From Hofstenia miamia (lineage: Eukaryota; Xenacoelomorpha; Acoela): a stretch of 64,000 bases of DNA. Under the pieces are notes generated by a model. That model was not told where the DNA came from. It saw nothing but the letters and a program-made list of their open reading frames with translations, and ran no database searches. The stretch covers positions 2,067,793 through 2,131,792 of the forward strand of contig SCFE01000026.1 in assembly GCA_004352715.1 (NCBI GenBank), written 5' to 3'. The position numbers were made by a program, and so were the translations under genes. Positions 53,187 to 64,000 of the stretch are shown here, in pieces (position 1 is the first letter of the stretch; each line of letters begins with the position of its first letter).

Positions 53187-54090
53187 GGCAAAATCCGATG
53201 TTGTTATATTAGGAAAAGTGGTGATTTCCCATTTATTCTTGTTGAGTCATGCTCACTGGGAAATTTCTTATCCACTATTTGAAAATTATAAAACTAAGAT
53301 TTTGCAAAAAATCATTCAGTTTTTTCAGATAATAATGATTAAGAAATTGGCATTGTGGTAATGAACAAAACCGATATCGTTTAAAAACATTGAGAAATAA
53401 GGATAAACACCAACAAGCTGAAATGTTGTTGCACTGTGATATTTAATTGTTGGTCATACTGTTAATTGAAAATAAAAATGCAGAATATTTTTAACGAAAC
53501 AAACACACTTAGTAACTGCCTCTTCTACCAAATTTTCTGAAATATTCACTATAAGTGGTAATCAGTTGTCAAAGCCTGGAATAAAAGTTTCCGCATTTAA
53601 AAATATCCAATTCACTTAAGTAGATACATTTTATTGTGGCTGTTAAAGCACGGTCTAAGGTTTCGGCCATGACATTAAAAATGATAAATTGCGCAATAGA
53701 GAAAAGTGTGGCTCTGGTTTCCCTCTGGTTTTTTTGACAAGTAAGCGATCAAAAATTAAACGTATGAAAAATATATTATGGAGTCTTCTGAATAGAAGGG
53801 TTGTATTTGAGAAATTTGAAGGATACTTTCCATGCAAAAAGTAAAGTGTTAATATGATGTAAAAGCTAAACATCATCTTTGCCCAGTAAATATCAGTTAA
53901 AACAAAATCTATAGGTAACACGTATTGATATTATACTAAAAACGCATTTAACATCATTATATTAAGAACAGGCCGTTATATCCCGATATGAGCCCTAAGG
54001 CAAAATTTTTATGTAAGCTTGTAAAATTTAGGCATGAAGCTTGACCACAAGTTGAACACTGTTTCAATTCGTAATGAACGCAGCAATACA
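53187..54090. other. Spacer, no gene recognised
   Basis: An 88-codon minus frame at 53655-53921 (MLPIDFVLTDIYWAKMMFSF...) has no recognised motif. Confidence 0.45.
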
Positions 54091-54286
54091 TTTACAGGTA
54101 GTCCCGAAAGTTCTTTGTATTATTGCATACCATTTACATACAATACACAACGCATAACAATTAAAACATAGCAACAGTTAGAGCGTTAATGATGAGTGTG
54201 ACGGACTATCTTTTTTTTGCTGCAGGCATATATAAGCGCGGTGACATCACAAACAAAGATCATAGTTACGTGTTGTTTTTCGTTTA

Positions 54287-56549
54287 ATGGATAAGCAACA
54301 ACTGCGTCTTCTCATCAACTACGACCTTTGCAGCACATTGTCGGCTAAGCAATGCCATGACCGTTTGCATGCTGCATATCCAAACATCACAATTTCTTAT
54401 GAAATAGTCAAGTCGTGGTTTGCGCGGTTCCGAAGTGGGAATGAAGATCGTTCAGGCAGACCAGCGACTGCGTGCACAACTGACAACATCGAGGCCATCC
54501 GAGAGCTGGTAATGGAGGAAAGGTGGATTTCCTACAGACTCAACTTGAGATTGACAGAAATGCTATCCAGTCCATTCTTCATGAGCATCTGCAAATGAAA
54601 AGATCCCATCGAAATTTGTGCCTCACCAACTGAATGCGAGAAAAAGGGAGGTCAGGGTCGATTTTTGCCAGATGATGCTTCGCACCTTTGCAAACGGCAA
54701 TTCACCAATGGTCTGGGATATTGATACTGGAGACGAAACGTGGATAAGGCAGCGCGATCCCTGTTACCCAAGACAATCAACGGTCTGGTGTTTCGACGAT
54801 GAGTCTCCAGAAACACAGGTTGCAGCAACTCCCTGGGTTGGAAAGAAGATGGTGGCCACCTTCTTTTGCAAGGCTGGCCTACCTGGGCAGCAGTCTGTCA
54901 ATTCACAGTGGTACTCGCAACTTGCCTAGCGGCTGTCTTAGACGCATGGAGAGCTCGTCGACCTAAAGACGGACTTCAATGCCTCGGCCTTCACCATGAC
55001 AATGCCCCAGCGCATTCCGCAGCCGTCACCACAGACCTCATTTTTGACAATGGAGTTTGACTGTTGCCACATCCGCCTTATTCTCCGGATCTTTCACCGG
55101 CTGACTTCTTTTTGTTTGGGTGTGTCAAAGAAAAATTGCGAGGGCCACGAGTTTGGCTGTCCAGACGATGCTGTTCTTGCGTACGGGGAGGAGCTGCGAA
55201 AAATATCAGCAAATACGTGGCGTTCAGCAAAAGGCGCACCCAGAGGGGGGTAATGGAGGAACGTCGCCCCCCCTTCAACAGAGCACAAATGCTTCCATTC
55301 CTCATGAAATGTATGCTGATATGATAACATAATACNTGAAACATAATAAAGTCCCAATTCGAAAATCTTTATTGTCCCGCCTAGTAAATTAATACAGTAT
55401 TGGCTATTGCATGTGTACAGCACAGATTGATGACCAAAATATACATTATGCTTCCACTACCAAATTCACTTTTTTATATATTGAAGGCATAACATTAACC
55501 CTATTTCGCACCTTTGTTATGTTTCTGTCACACACCTCATATTGTGATGTCAAACCTAGAGATATGAAACAATGATCACAGCTTATACATAAGGTATCTA
55601 TGCAGAACCAAATTTGCTTTTAGTGATTAAGATTTCTGGCAACATTTAACTTAGATTTTTCTTAGTGCTAAACAGAAGTATGAAGCACTCGTAATTTTGT
55701 TTGTTATTTCACAACGATGTTTTTTCTTTTAAAAAAGTTTTTTTGTGTTGTGCTTGGTTTTTATGCTATGATTTCTTATCTATTATTTTCATTCCAATTA
55801 TGGCCAAAAGCGAAACTAGCAATGAGAAATATAGCAATTTTGAATGAGATTTTCTATTAAATTATATTTTGCAAAATGTGAAAATAATTTGAACACGGTT
55901 TCTGTATTTTTTACCTGTAGTGAAATATGGTGAATTACATAGCAATGCTAAAAAAACAATAGAGAAATAATGTATTAATTTCAAATTATGGCAAGTTACA
56001 AAATGTGACTAAAGGTAATTGTGGCGCACAGTATTAATACGGCATGATACTCAGTCCTGTTTGCTCTTCTGCTAACAGGAGTTGAAGTGGGAGCCGCGGT
56101 GGGCTGGGGCTCGACTGAGCTATTGGAAAAAGGGGCTGAAATTGAAAAAAATAAACTATTGCACAACAGTTGTAGTGAATATTATACAATTTCTTAAACA
56201 AGGTTTTGAAATTGTACATCAGTATTATCTATTCTTGCAAAATTCAATCTAGAATTTTCAACTTCAGTGAGCACAGTTTCTTAAAATTTGAGTTGGGCAT
56301 GATTCAAGCCTGGCAAGAATTAGGCCGAAGCTTTTGCTTGGAATAACTAAGAAATAAGAAAGTAAGAATTTGTAAAAGATCATCCTACCACAAAAAAATT
56401 GAAATTTTTCCCATTGAGATTAGGATCAGTTAACAGGACAACACTCTGTGTTCGAAATCATCCTCACCTACTGAACCACGGAGCAGCCTTCGATAACTGG
56501 TTTGAGCGGTGGCGAATGTGCATTAATATAAAAGGTAATTATGTTGATT
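54287..56549 (+). pseudogene. mariner transposase, frameshifted and split
   Basis: Starts with ATG at 54287. The helix-turn-helix part includes NITISYEIVKSWFARFRSGN and DRSGRPATACTTDNIEAIRE. The catalytic triad is present: Gly-Asp-Glu-Thr-Trp at about 54731-54745, His-His-Asp-Asn-Ala-Pro-Ala-His at about 54993-55016, and PPYSPDLSPADFFLF at about 55068-55112 (the D,D34D pattern of mariner). Frame breaks occur near 54590, 54900 and 55050. The C-terminal piece AFDNWFERWRMCINIKGN lies at about 56487-56540, after the insertion. The family wording matches mariner elements common in insects and other invertebrates. Dead copy. Confidence 0.85.
55230..56470. other. DNA inserted into the mariner transposase
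   Basis: Begins around CAAAAGGCGCACCCAGAGGG (55228), a hAT-like end, and contains GC-rich words near 55255 and 56080-56120 (CAGGAGTTGAAGTGGGAGCC). No matching far end or clean target duplication was found. A single N lies at 55336. No coding potential recognised. Confidence 0.5.
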
Positions 56550-56628
56550 AAAAATATATGCCTTTCTTGGATTTCAATTGTTTTGTTCGTATGACGGGAT
56601 AATACAGAGAACTTTCGGGACTACCTAT

Positions 56629-58638
56629 ATATACTGGATCGGGTTATCTTTGTCCAATTCTGTAATTACATTATTAAAAATTATAATTCGCTTTTTACAC
56701 TTCTGGGATGTTTTTAAACCTATTTCGCAATTCCTTAACACTCTAATAATTTAATGCAAATTGATGTGAGAATACAATTGGTATAAAAACCTTGATTCTA
56801 TATGAGATAACCAGATAATAGAGAGGGAAACTCAGTTCTTCAATAAAATTATTTCCCAAAATTCCTGTAATTATAGCTAATTCTAATAATGGTGCTTATT
56901 GTAAGTAATTATATTTGACATTTTGTTTTCTGTTTCTGAATATGGATGGAAATGATTGGTTGAAATAAAATGATACATAGAGCCAATCAAATATGACAGA
57001 AAATCGTGCAGCTGTCAGAAATGTGTTAACATTTAGTCAAACGTCTTAATTCACTTGGAAGTATATATCTAACAAGAAAAGGTAAGGCTTCTCTTACCAT
57101 GCACATACTTGTATACCAGTACTAAATATATAAATAGAGAATCAATTATTCCAAGTACTAAGTATTTTTTAAAGAAATACATTATAAAACATGCATTTTA
57201 TATTATTAATTTTTATAAAAAGTAACTTTCATAGATTAAAGAATTACTATTTCATTAATATGTGAATATTCTATGCAAATCTAATTAAAACGTGGAATAA
57301 TTTTAGCTTAAATGCATAATTTTCAACGTCAATGATTGATTTAGACAAGATTTCTGCCAGCTGCAAGGTGCATAAATGATTAATTTTGCATGAACACTCT
57401 GAATTAAGTTTATGAATATAGTTGAATTGACAGTTTTTTTAAAAAAAATATTTTTATATTTTAAGACACATTTGCAGGTGAACAAACATTTGAGTAAATA
57501 TTCTTTGAAAGTGGTCTCCATGGATGTGTTTAGTTTTAAACTTGTATTGATTTTGGTAAAATATTTTTCAATATAATAAACTCATCTGATATAAAACTGC
57601 TTCAATAATTATTCTTATCCAAATTTTGAATGCTGAGAAATTTCTTGCAACTTGTGTTTGGCAGAAAATGTAATTATTACATTTTAATATTTGTAATATG
57701 TCTAAATTAAGAATAATTTTAGTAACTTATAGTTACAATCCTGACAAATTCTACAATAAGTTGATTGTTTGAGTATTAAATAGTCACTGATAATCCAAGG
57801 AAAGAGTTAGGTTCGTTAAATCTGAAATTCAATTAGTAAATTAATTACCAAAAATAAACGGATATTATTGCCTATATAAACAAGATATTGAGAGAATCAA
57901 ATTGAATTAAATATTAGATTCCTTCTTTAATATATTTTTTCTTTTTCTATTGAAAAACTTAATTTTTGGCTAATTGATTTAAGATTTGGCCAATTCCATA
58001 CAATATTGACTTCTAAGTAGCATAAATTATGGAATATGCTTTAAAAGCACTTAGTTTGTTATGTATATTGTTTTCCATACTAAACATTATTTTTGTTATA
58101 AGCCATTTGCAAAGTAAAATATGCAAGATTTTTTTATGAAAACAGTCAAAACAAAAATCATGTGATGCAAATTTCAATTTTGCTAGAAAAAAACTGAATT
58201 TGTTAGTAATGAGATTTACAGATAGAAATTAAAAGTTATCATAGATATTCAAATGATAATATGTCAGGAATTATTAAAATCATGATTATTTGACACTCTC
58301 AGAAAAATCCCTTATTTTTCTAGCAAACCAATTTCTGATTATGAAAATGGAAACATAGTTTGTTATTTTTTTTAGATATTGTTTTGCTATTTGAAAAACT
58401 TTTTTGAATTCAATAATGATATATAGGAATAATTTATGCAAAATTCCACACGGAATCTCAAAATCTGAAACAATTAGTAATATTAGTTTAGTATATAAGT
58501 GTCTATTTACAATCTTTCATATAATGTATTCGTACATTTAGTTAAAAGATTAATTGAATTTGCAAAAGCCAAATTTATTTGTAAACTGCTAGAAATTATT
58601 TACAAGGAAATTTCCTTACATTTAATGAAATAATTTGC
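56629..58638. other. AT-rich spacer, no gene recognised
   Basis: Small frames only, none with motif. Confidence 0.55.
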
Positions 58639-58872
58639 ATGCATGAAATTGCGTGCTTATATTGTGAAATTAAGAGTGGAGTTTATACAACAGACAGTAA
58701 TGTTCCTTTTATAGGAAAATTTACGTTTAAAGGAAAAGATAATAATTTAAAAGATTATTTTAAAGGATTACACATTCAAAAAAGATTAAAAAGTATATAT
58801 TGTAAGACATGCGAATTAGAAATTATAAATCTAATAGCTCAAATATTGCAATCAAAGCTTAATTTTTTTTAA
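58639..58872 (+). CDS. 77-codon frame with two CxxC pairs, doubtful
   Basis: ATG frame with CLYC near residue 6 and CKTC near residue 56, as in small zinc ribbons, with Lys-rich sequence between (KFTFKGKDNNLKDYFKGLHI). It lies in a segment rich in TTTAAAGGA words, which explains the repeated Phe-Lys-Gly, and this argues for a repeat rather than a gene. No upstream signals recognised. Confidence 0.2.
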   Translation: MHEIACLYCEIKSGVYTTDSNVPFIGKFTFKGKDNNLKDYFKGLHIQKRLKSIYCKTCELEIINLIAQILQSKLNFF

Positions 58873-61800
58873 TAATTCATTACTTTAATTTTTTGTACAG
58901 ATATTGATCTATTTCTCTATTTCCTGTAAAAAATATACTATTTTACAGGATGCTTTAAAGAGTTCCTTTAAGAGGGTTAGCATTAAGAGCAAATAAAATT
59001 TAAAGGATCCTTTAAATATTCCTTTAAGGTAAAATAAAAATGGTCATCACTGATAACAGAGGTAACATCATGCACTGCCACTATCATAAATTATTTTTTC
59101 AAAATTATTATTTTCTAGACATAAATCTCTTATATATTAAACTAGAAATTATTTTCTTGATGTTGAGATGTAATTTTTCAAATACTATTTTAAGAGATTA
59201 ATCACTCAAATGTAGTATTTCAAGATAAAGTTTTCTTGATTAATTGCATAAAATATCAAGATATGTTTTTATGAGTGTATAAAAATTTAAAAAATAATAA
59301 TATAAATGTTTGCAAACTTGTTGCACTTTGGCTACAGCTTCAGAAATTCAGAGGTCTTAAAACCTTCTGAAAAAAATGAAAAACCCAAAATAAAAAATAA
59401 TGGATATAAAAATATTAATAGGAATGAAAGCATTTTTAGATTTGCAAATTTAATTATGTACATTATGGCTATCATGAATCATGTCATTATGAATATAATT
59501 GAAGTGAGATTAACAACATCAAAGTTCCAATAAAACACTTAATTTTCAGAAAATTGACATTTTATTATTATTTCTTAATTAAAACCCTTCTGGATTCAGA
59601 TCTCTTCCACCTTTAGAAAAATGTCCAGAGCTGTGCCAAAATTTGTAATAACATTGTTTTGTATTATTTCCAACCAAACATTTTATAAAATAGAGGCGTG
59701 ATAATCTTATTAAAAGATGTCGCAAAGAGATTCAGCCAAAGCTAATCACAGATTACTAATATTTATTTAACATTTTTAGCAAAAACCAATTTCGATGTTT
59801 CACTCAAGTATCATTGTAAAACAACGTATTAGACAGCTTTGTGTTATTTAGCATAAGTCTATTTACATGATTAGTTTGAATTGATCAGAAATGGCAGTAT
59901 AGGATCGGGAAGGAGACTGAAAAATTGAACTAAAGACAGGATCAGACCTGCCATAGATATTTTTTGAAAATTCATTGATACATTGGCAAAGTGAACTCTA
60001 AAGATTATCTTAATATTGTTCAAGGAGCATCTGTTTTTATATTTTATATTTTATGTCTATTTCCTAAGACATTGTATGTTCAACATTAAAGTCATAGAAG
60101 ATTCTTGAGAACAGATTAAATAATTACATATTCATATTGAAAATTAACACAAAATATGGGAATATGCAACACTCAGTGTTTGGAATTAATCTAATTCGAA
60201 ATTAAGAGATAAGATTTTTGTAGCAATATTAAATTATATGCATTCCAAAAATATATCCAGTTGAAAAGAAGTACGTTGATTTTAAAGTAGTAAAAGCCTG
60301 AATAAGCTAAGTTGAATATTTGAATTAAGCTTTCATTTCGAAGAGTTGCAGCTGCTTCTAAAAACTATTTTGCAACTGCTTTAATATTCAATTATAAATT
60401 TTACTTCACAAACAAATTATTTAATTCATTAAGATTGTATTGCATGTAGAGTAGTGTGCGGTCTGTTGTGGTAAAAACATAGAGACCTAGCGTCTGGTCC
60501 AGTAAAGTGAAAATGAGCTAAGTAACATCAAAACGTTTTTATATAAAAACAACTTTGTCAAGAAATAATATATTTGAAAGCAGCCTAGTTTATATTAAGT
60601 ATTTGCTTGATTGCACAACTCTCCTGATTATTTTGAGTTTAAGAAAAGCATATATGTAGTGCTGTGCTTTTAAACGAAAATAGCTTTCAATGGGGTTCTT
60701 GGATGTAAAACTTTCTGAAAGCCGCACTCTCTTAGCAGCAGCATTCGAAACTTTTTACCCATAATCGCTCGTATTCGAAGATTAAGTTTTTCTTATTGCT
60801 GTTACAAAAATAATTAATAAATATTTTTAACATTTTATTTATGTCATTTTTTTTAAAAAATAATTAAAGGAAATTGCATAATATGGAAGGGAAGGCTTAT
60901 CCATTCTGAAATTTTGAACTAGAATCAACACATCATTTGTTCGAAATTCTCTTAAATACAAATAGTTTTTTAACATTTTATTTGTTTCCCATTTTTAACA
61001 AAAAAATTAATTAAGATATGCTTAATAAAATAAAAAACAAAAATTCCGCAAGTCTATAGGCCTAAATAAAGTCGAGCTCCTATGAAACGTACCTCTAACA
61101 CCACCTATATAAAGCCGAGCTTCTTTAGTAGCATATATATGGTTTTATTTATAAACTCCTCATGCTAATACACATTTCAGAATTACATAAGATATTGCTA
61201 GCTAGTCACATTTAGCGTATTAAAAAAATGTAAATATTTATATATGATTGAAAATAAACCTAACGCAGTAAACAAAACTAAAAATTCAACAAATTGAATG
61301 ACTAAATTTGAAATCACTTATTAGTAAATTTGAATGATATAACTCAGCATTGCCTTCGTGCAAGTTGTATGAAAATGCTTGCAATAATTTTTAGATATGT
61401 CAACATAAATCAGTCAGAATTGATGGTAACCGTTATTACACAAAACAGAAGACTTGAATAAAAAACTTAGAACCAATAAATATGAAAAGAAAAGCAAGCA
61501 TTGAGCTGATTGGTTTTAATCTGAAGTACAAATTTTTATTTTAAAAATTGTTATTGAAGTGTTCATTAACAAAACTCAACGACATTATCCTTAGTTAGTG
61601 GATGAGATGCGCATATGCTATGCAAATAAACTTCAGACTTTAAGACGCATGGCGACAATCTTAAGTGTAACATAAATTCCCAAATTTCTAATTCAATTGA
61701 TTGTTTATAAACTTTGGGGAATATGAGCGAATGCTCCATATGTGATTGATTGCTACTTGATTTTTAAAAGTAAAGTAAGACCGAATCTATTATATTCTTA

Positions 61801-63624
61801 TTATTCGAATGCAGTTCATGTCATTAACTTATAGTTATCACGAATATGCATATATATGCAGTAAATTTATAATATGGATTTCAAAAATGTTACATAACTT
61901 CTCTCTGTCACAAGTCTATGTAGCTAAATTTAGATTAATCTTGGATTGCTATACCCTAGAGCATTTTGCGTGTTCAATTATTTGATCCAGCGTTTGCCAC
62001 TAGTATCCTTTAACTACTGTTGAAGAATATAAATATACTGTAAGTCATTTATTTGATGTTTTGTTTTTAACATCACAGCTATACACCAAAGAGGTGCCAA
62101 TCGTCGATAGAGCCGCGTACTTCAAATTTTCTCTCATAACCTTTTACTTTCCATGACATTTAATGCCTGACAGATATTCTTTGTAGTTTGTCAGATAGAA
62201 ATCACGCTCAGAATATTTGGGAAACATGAAGATCATATCTTTCTACAATCTTTTGAAAACAAATGCAGTGGTCCATAAACTTGGTAACATACAAATTGAT
62301 TTTGTATTGATTGTCGTTATATCGTAGAGAATCATCGATCAAATAAATACTATATTCAAATGTAAATCTCTGTTAGTGTTCTAAAATTCTTTGAATTATA
62401 ATGCAATCCACCTAATTTATCATTCACTTGATCAATATCCTCATTTAGATTGTAAACAAGTTTTTTACATAATAAATTTCCAAGATTGCACTTAACAAAA
62501 TACGTTCACTAATATGGAGATTCTTAACTATCTTTAAATGCGTTTCCGGCTATTAAATAACTTGCGTATTTAGGTAATCTTGCATTGTATACAAGATAAT
62601 ATTATAATCTCAAAATGTAATACACATTTTGTTCAAATATGTTAAAAGCTTAAAGTGTTTCCAGTAACCAATTAAAATTATCTGCTTCTGAACGATATGA
62701 AGTAAATTCTAAATACCTAAAAGTCTCTAAGTGCTTAAAACTTTTTATCAGAAGAAAGTATGATTTGAAATTTTTCCAAGCTGACCGGTTCAAAAAGTGC
62801 TTCCAAAAAATGAAATTTTATCTTGTAAAAGTTTTACTTTTCAAAAAAATTATAACTACGAAATTTGTTGGACAATATAACGTCTAAGAAATTGTGTATA
62901 GCTATTGCTTTAAGGGTATTGTATGATATGGTGTCGAATATGTTAACCAAGTTTAATCTATTATTATCTTGATTCTTGCAGCTTAAATTAGGTGATTTTT
63001 GTCAAAACACTAAGTTTCATAAAAAAGTTATATAGTGAGTTGCTCTTCCTGAGCGTTCTTAAAACACTATTCTATTTGACAGATTTTCCCAAACATCAGA
63101 TAGCAACATTTTTTGACTTAAATTACAGCTGACAAACTGCATCTGTCTTGCTAATACAGCGTAATCTTTCTATGCCGTTTGTAAGCACAGGAAAATTCAA
63201 TTGATTTGAATCTTGACAAAGATGGTAAATAAATTCCACTTCATCTGAAGCAACCAATAATTAAATATTTATGAATATATTCTAAAGTTGCAGTTTAAAG
63301 AAATTGTTTGCCTTAGTCATTAATAGTGCATTAAATCTAAACCTTTCAAACACAGCTCTTAGCTAACCAATATTATAATTGGTTAAAACACCATGCGACA
63401 TTGCTCTTATTCGTAAAAGTATAATTATAGAAAGGTGAAATTAATTAACTAATTGAAAATGTTCTCAACTCTGTTTAATATGGAACGCTGTGAAATATTT
63501 AAGGTCAAATTTAGTCAATTTTTCCAATAAATGAGCTATCTTTTTAGAGATTTCGAGTAAAAAATTTCCATAATTATTATTGATAAACTATGCAAATTCA
63601 TATGGCTGTTCTTCTAAGATAACA

Positions 63625-63625
<1 letters not shown>
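58873..63625. other. AT-rich spacer, no gene recognised
   Basis: From 58920 to 59050 several CCTTTAAAG and CTTTAAGG words continue the pattern above. The remainder to 63.6 kb shows no element ends with target duplications, no microsatellite of note and no frame above 75 codons. It is the quietest part of the window. Confidence 0.55.
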
Positions 63626-63627
<2 letters not shown>

Positions 63628-63664
<37 letters not shown>

Positions 63665-63946
63665 TGCGATTTGTACACCTTAGTGCAATACATACTGTAC
63701 ATCGGGGAGTTCTTTCGAAAAATTACATTTGGGACAACCTCTTAATNNNNNNNNNNNNNNNNNNNNNNNNNNNNNNNNNNNNNNNNNNNNNNNNNNNNNN
63801 NNNNNNNNNNNNNNNNNNNNNNNNNNNNNNNNNNNNNNNNNNNNNNNNNNNNNNTATATATATATTGCGATTTGTACACCTTAGTGCAATACATACTGTA
63901 CATCGGGGAGTTCTTTCGAAAAATTACATTTGGGACAACCTCTTAA
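63628..63946. repeat. (TA)n, then an 83-bp direct repeat on both sides of a gap
   Basis: (TA)n at 63628-63662. The stretch TTGCGATTTGTACACCTTAG...GGGACAACCTCTTAAT occurs at 63664-63746 and again, identical, at 63864-63946, separated by N (63747-63854) and TA units. Identity across the whole unit suggests an unresolved tandem repeat or the same locus assembled twice. Confidence 0.9.
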
Positions 63947-64000
63947 TTTGTAAATTTTGCATAGATACGCTATAAATGCTATACAAACAGTCAAAAAGAA

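Larger units (their letters stand above)
54097..56628 (+). mobile_element. mariner transposon enlarged by a later insertion
   Basis: Left CAGGTAGTCCCGAAAGTTCT and right, inverted, TAGGTAGTCCCGAAAGTTCT, next to TA dinucleotides. Mariner elements are about 1.3 kb; this one spans 2.5 kb because about 1.2 kb of unrelated DNA separates the main transposase body (to about 55226) from its C-terminus (from about 56474). Confidence 0.85.

Noticed and set aside
1-64000. CRISPR arrays, bacterial operons, rRNA
   Set aside because: No regularly spaced identical repeats with unique spacers, no tightly packed same-strand genes, and no recognisable rRNA segments; the repeats seen are microsatellites and transposon ends.

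Overview
This is AT-rich (about 70% by eye) eukaryotic DNA, almost certainly from an invertebrate animal. The reasons are the mix of transposon families, the many (TA)n, (AAAT)n and (TAA)n microsatellites, the intron-scale non-coding spacing, and the absence of operons or ribosome-binding sites. The mix comprises Penelope-like, restriction-endonuclease-type LINEs, AP-endonuclease-type LINEs, hAT, mariner, pogo, piggyBac and Maverick-like ends. I cannot assign a phylum. The assembly is gapped: runs of N lie mostly inside (TA)n tracts, one gap is exactly 1000 N (47605-48604), and single N bases sit at 25797 and 55336.

Layout. 1-9 kb: AT-rich spacer, a LINE 3' end, a faint Tc1-like relic and a Penelope-like fragment with a GIY-YIG region. 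9.1-11.3 kb: a deleted hAT element with a recognisable transposase C-terminus and 8-bp target duplication, then a second transposon protein relic. 14-22.6 kb: LINE relics on both strands, a piggyBac-type element and several hAT MITEs. 24.4-29.3 kb: a LINE with a C-terminal restriction-like endonuclease lying between (TAA)n tracts, then an inverted LINE carrying a nested hAT MITE. 29.4-32.8 kb: pogo-type and hAT MITEs and another LINE 3' end. 33.0-35.5 kb: the most interesting stretch. Two convergent reading frames, one with a broken reverse-transcriptase-type RNase H, lie between direct repeats. Beside them is an intact 194-codon gene for a secreted Cys-rich, coiled-coil protein with a TATA box. 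36-46.9 kb: hAT MITEs, three LINE fragments and a second copy of the restriction-endonuclease LINE split by an insertion. 47.3-49.0 kb: an element with long inverted repeats, AG...CT ends and 6-bp target duplications around the 1000-N gap. 50-56.6 kb: LINE, BEL-like and piggyBac-type relics and a mariner broken by about 1.2 kb of foreign DNA. 56.6-63.6 kb: AT-rich spacer with nothing clear.

The only intact protein gene I would defend as functional is the minus-strand secreted protein at 34493-35077. Nearly everything else is decayed mobile DNA. The non-autonomous elements were identified by matching terminal inverted repeats with target duplications read directly from the sequence. Family assignments rest on protein motifs recognised by eye; no database search was run.
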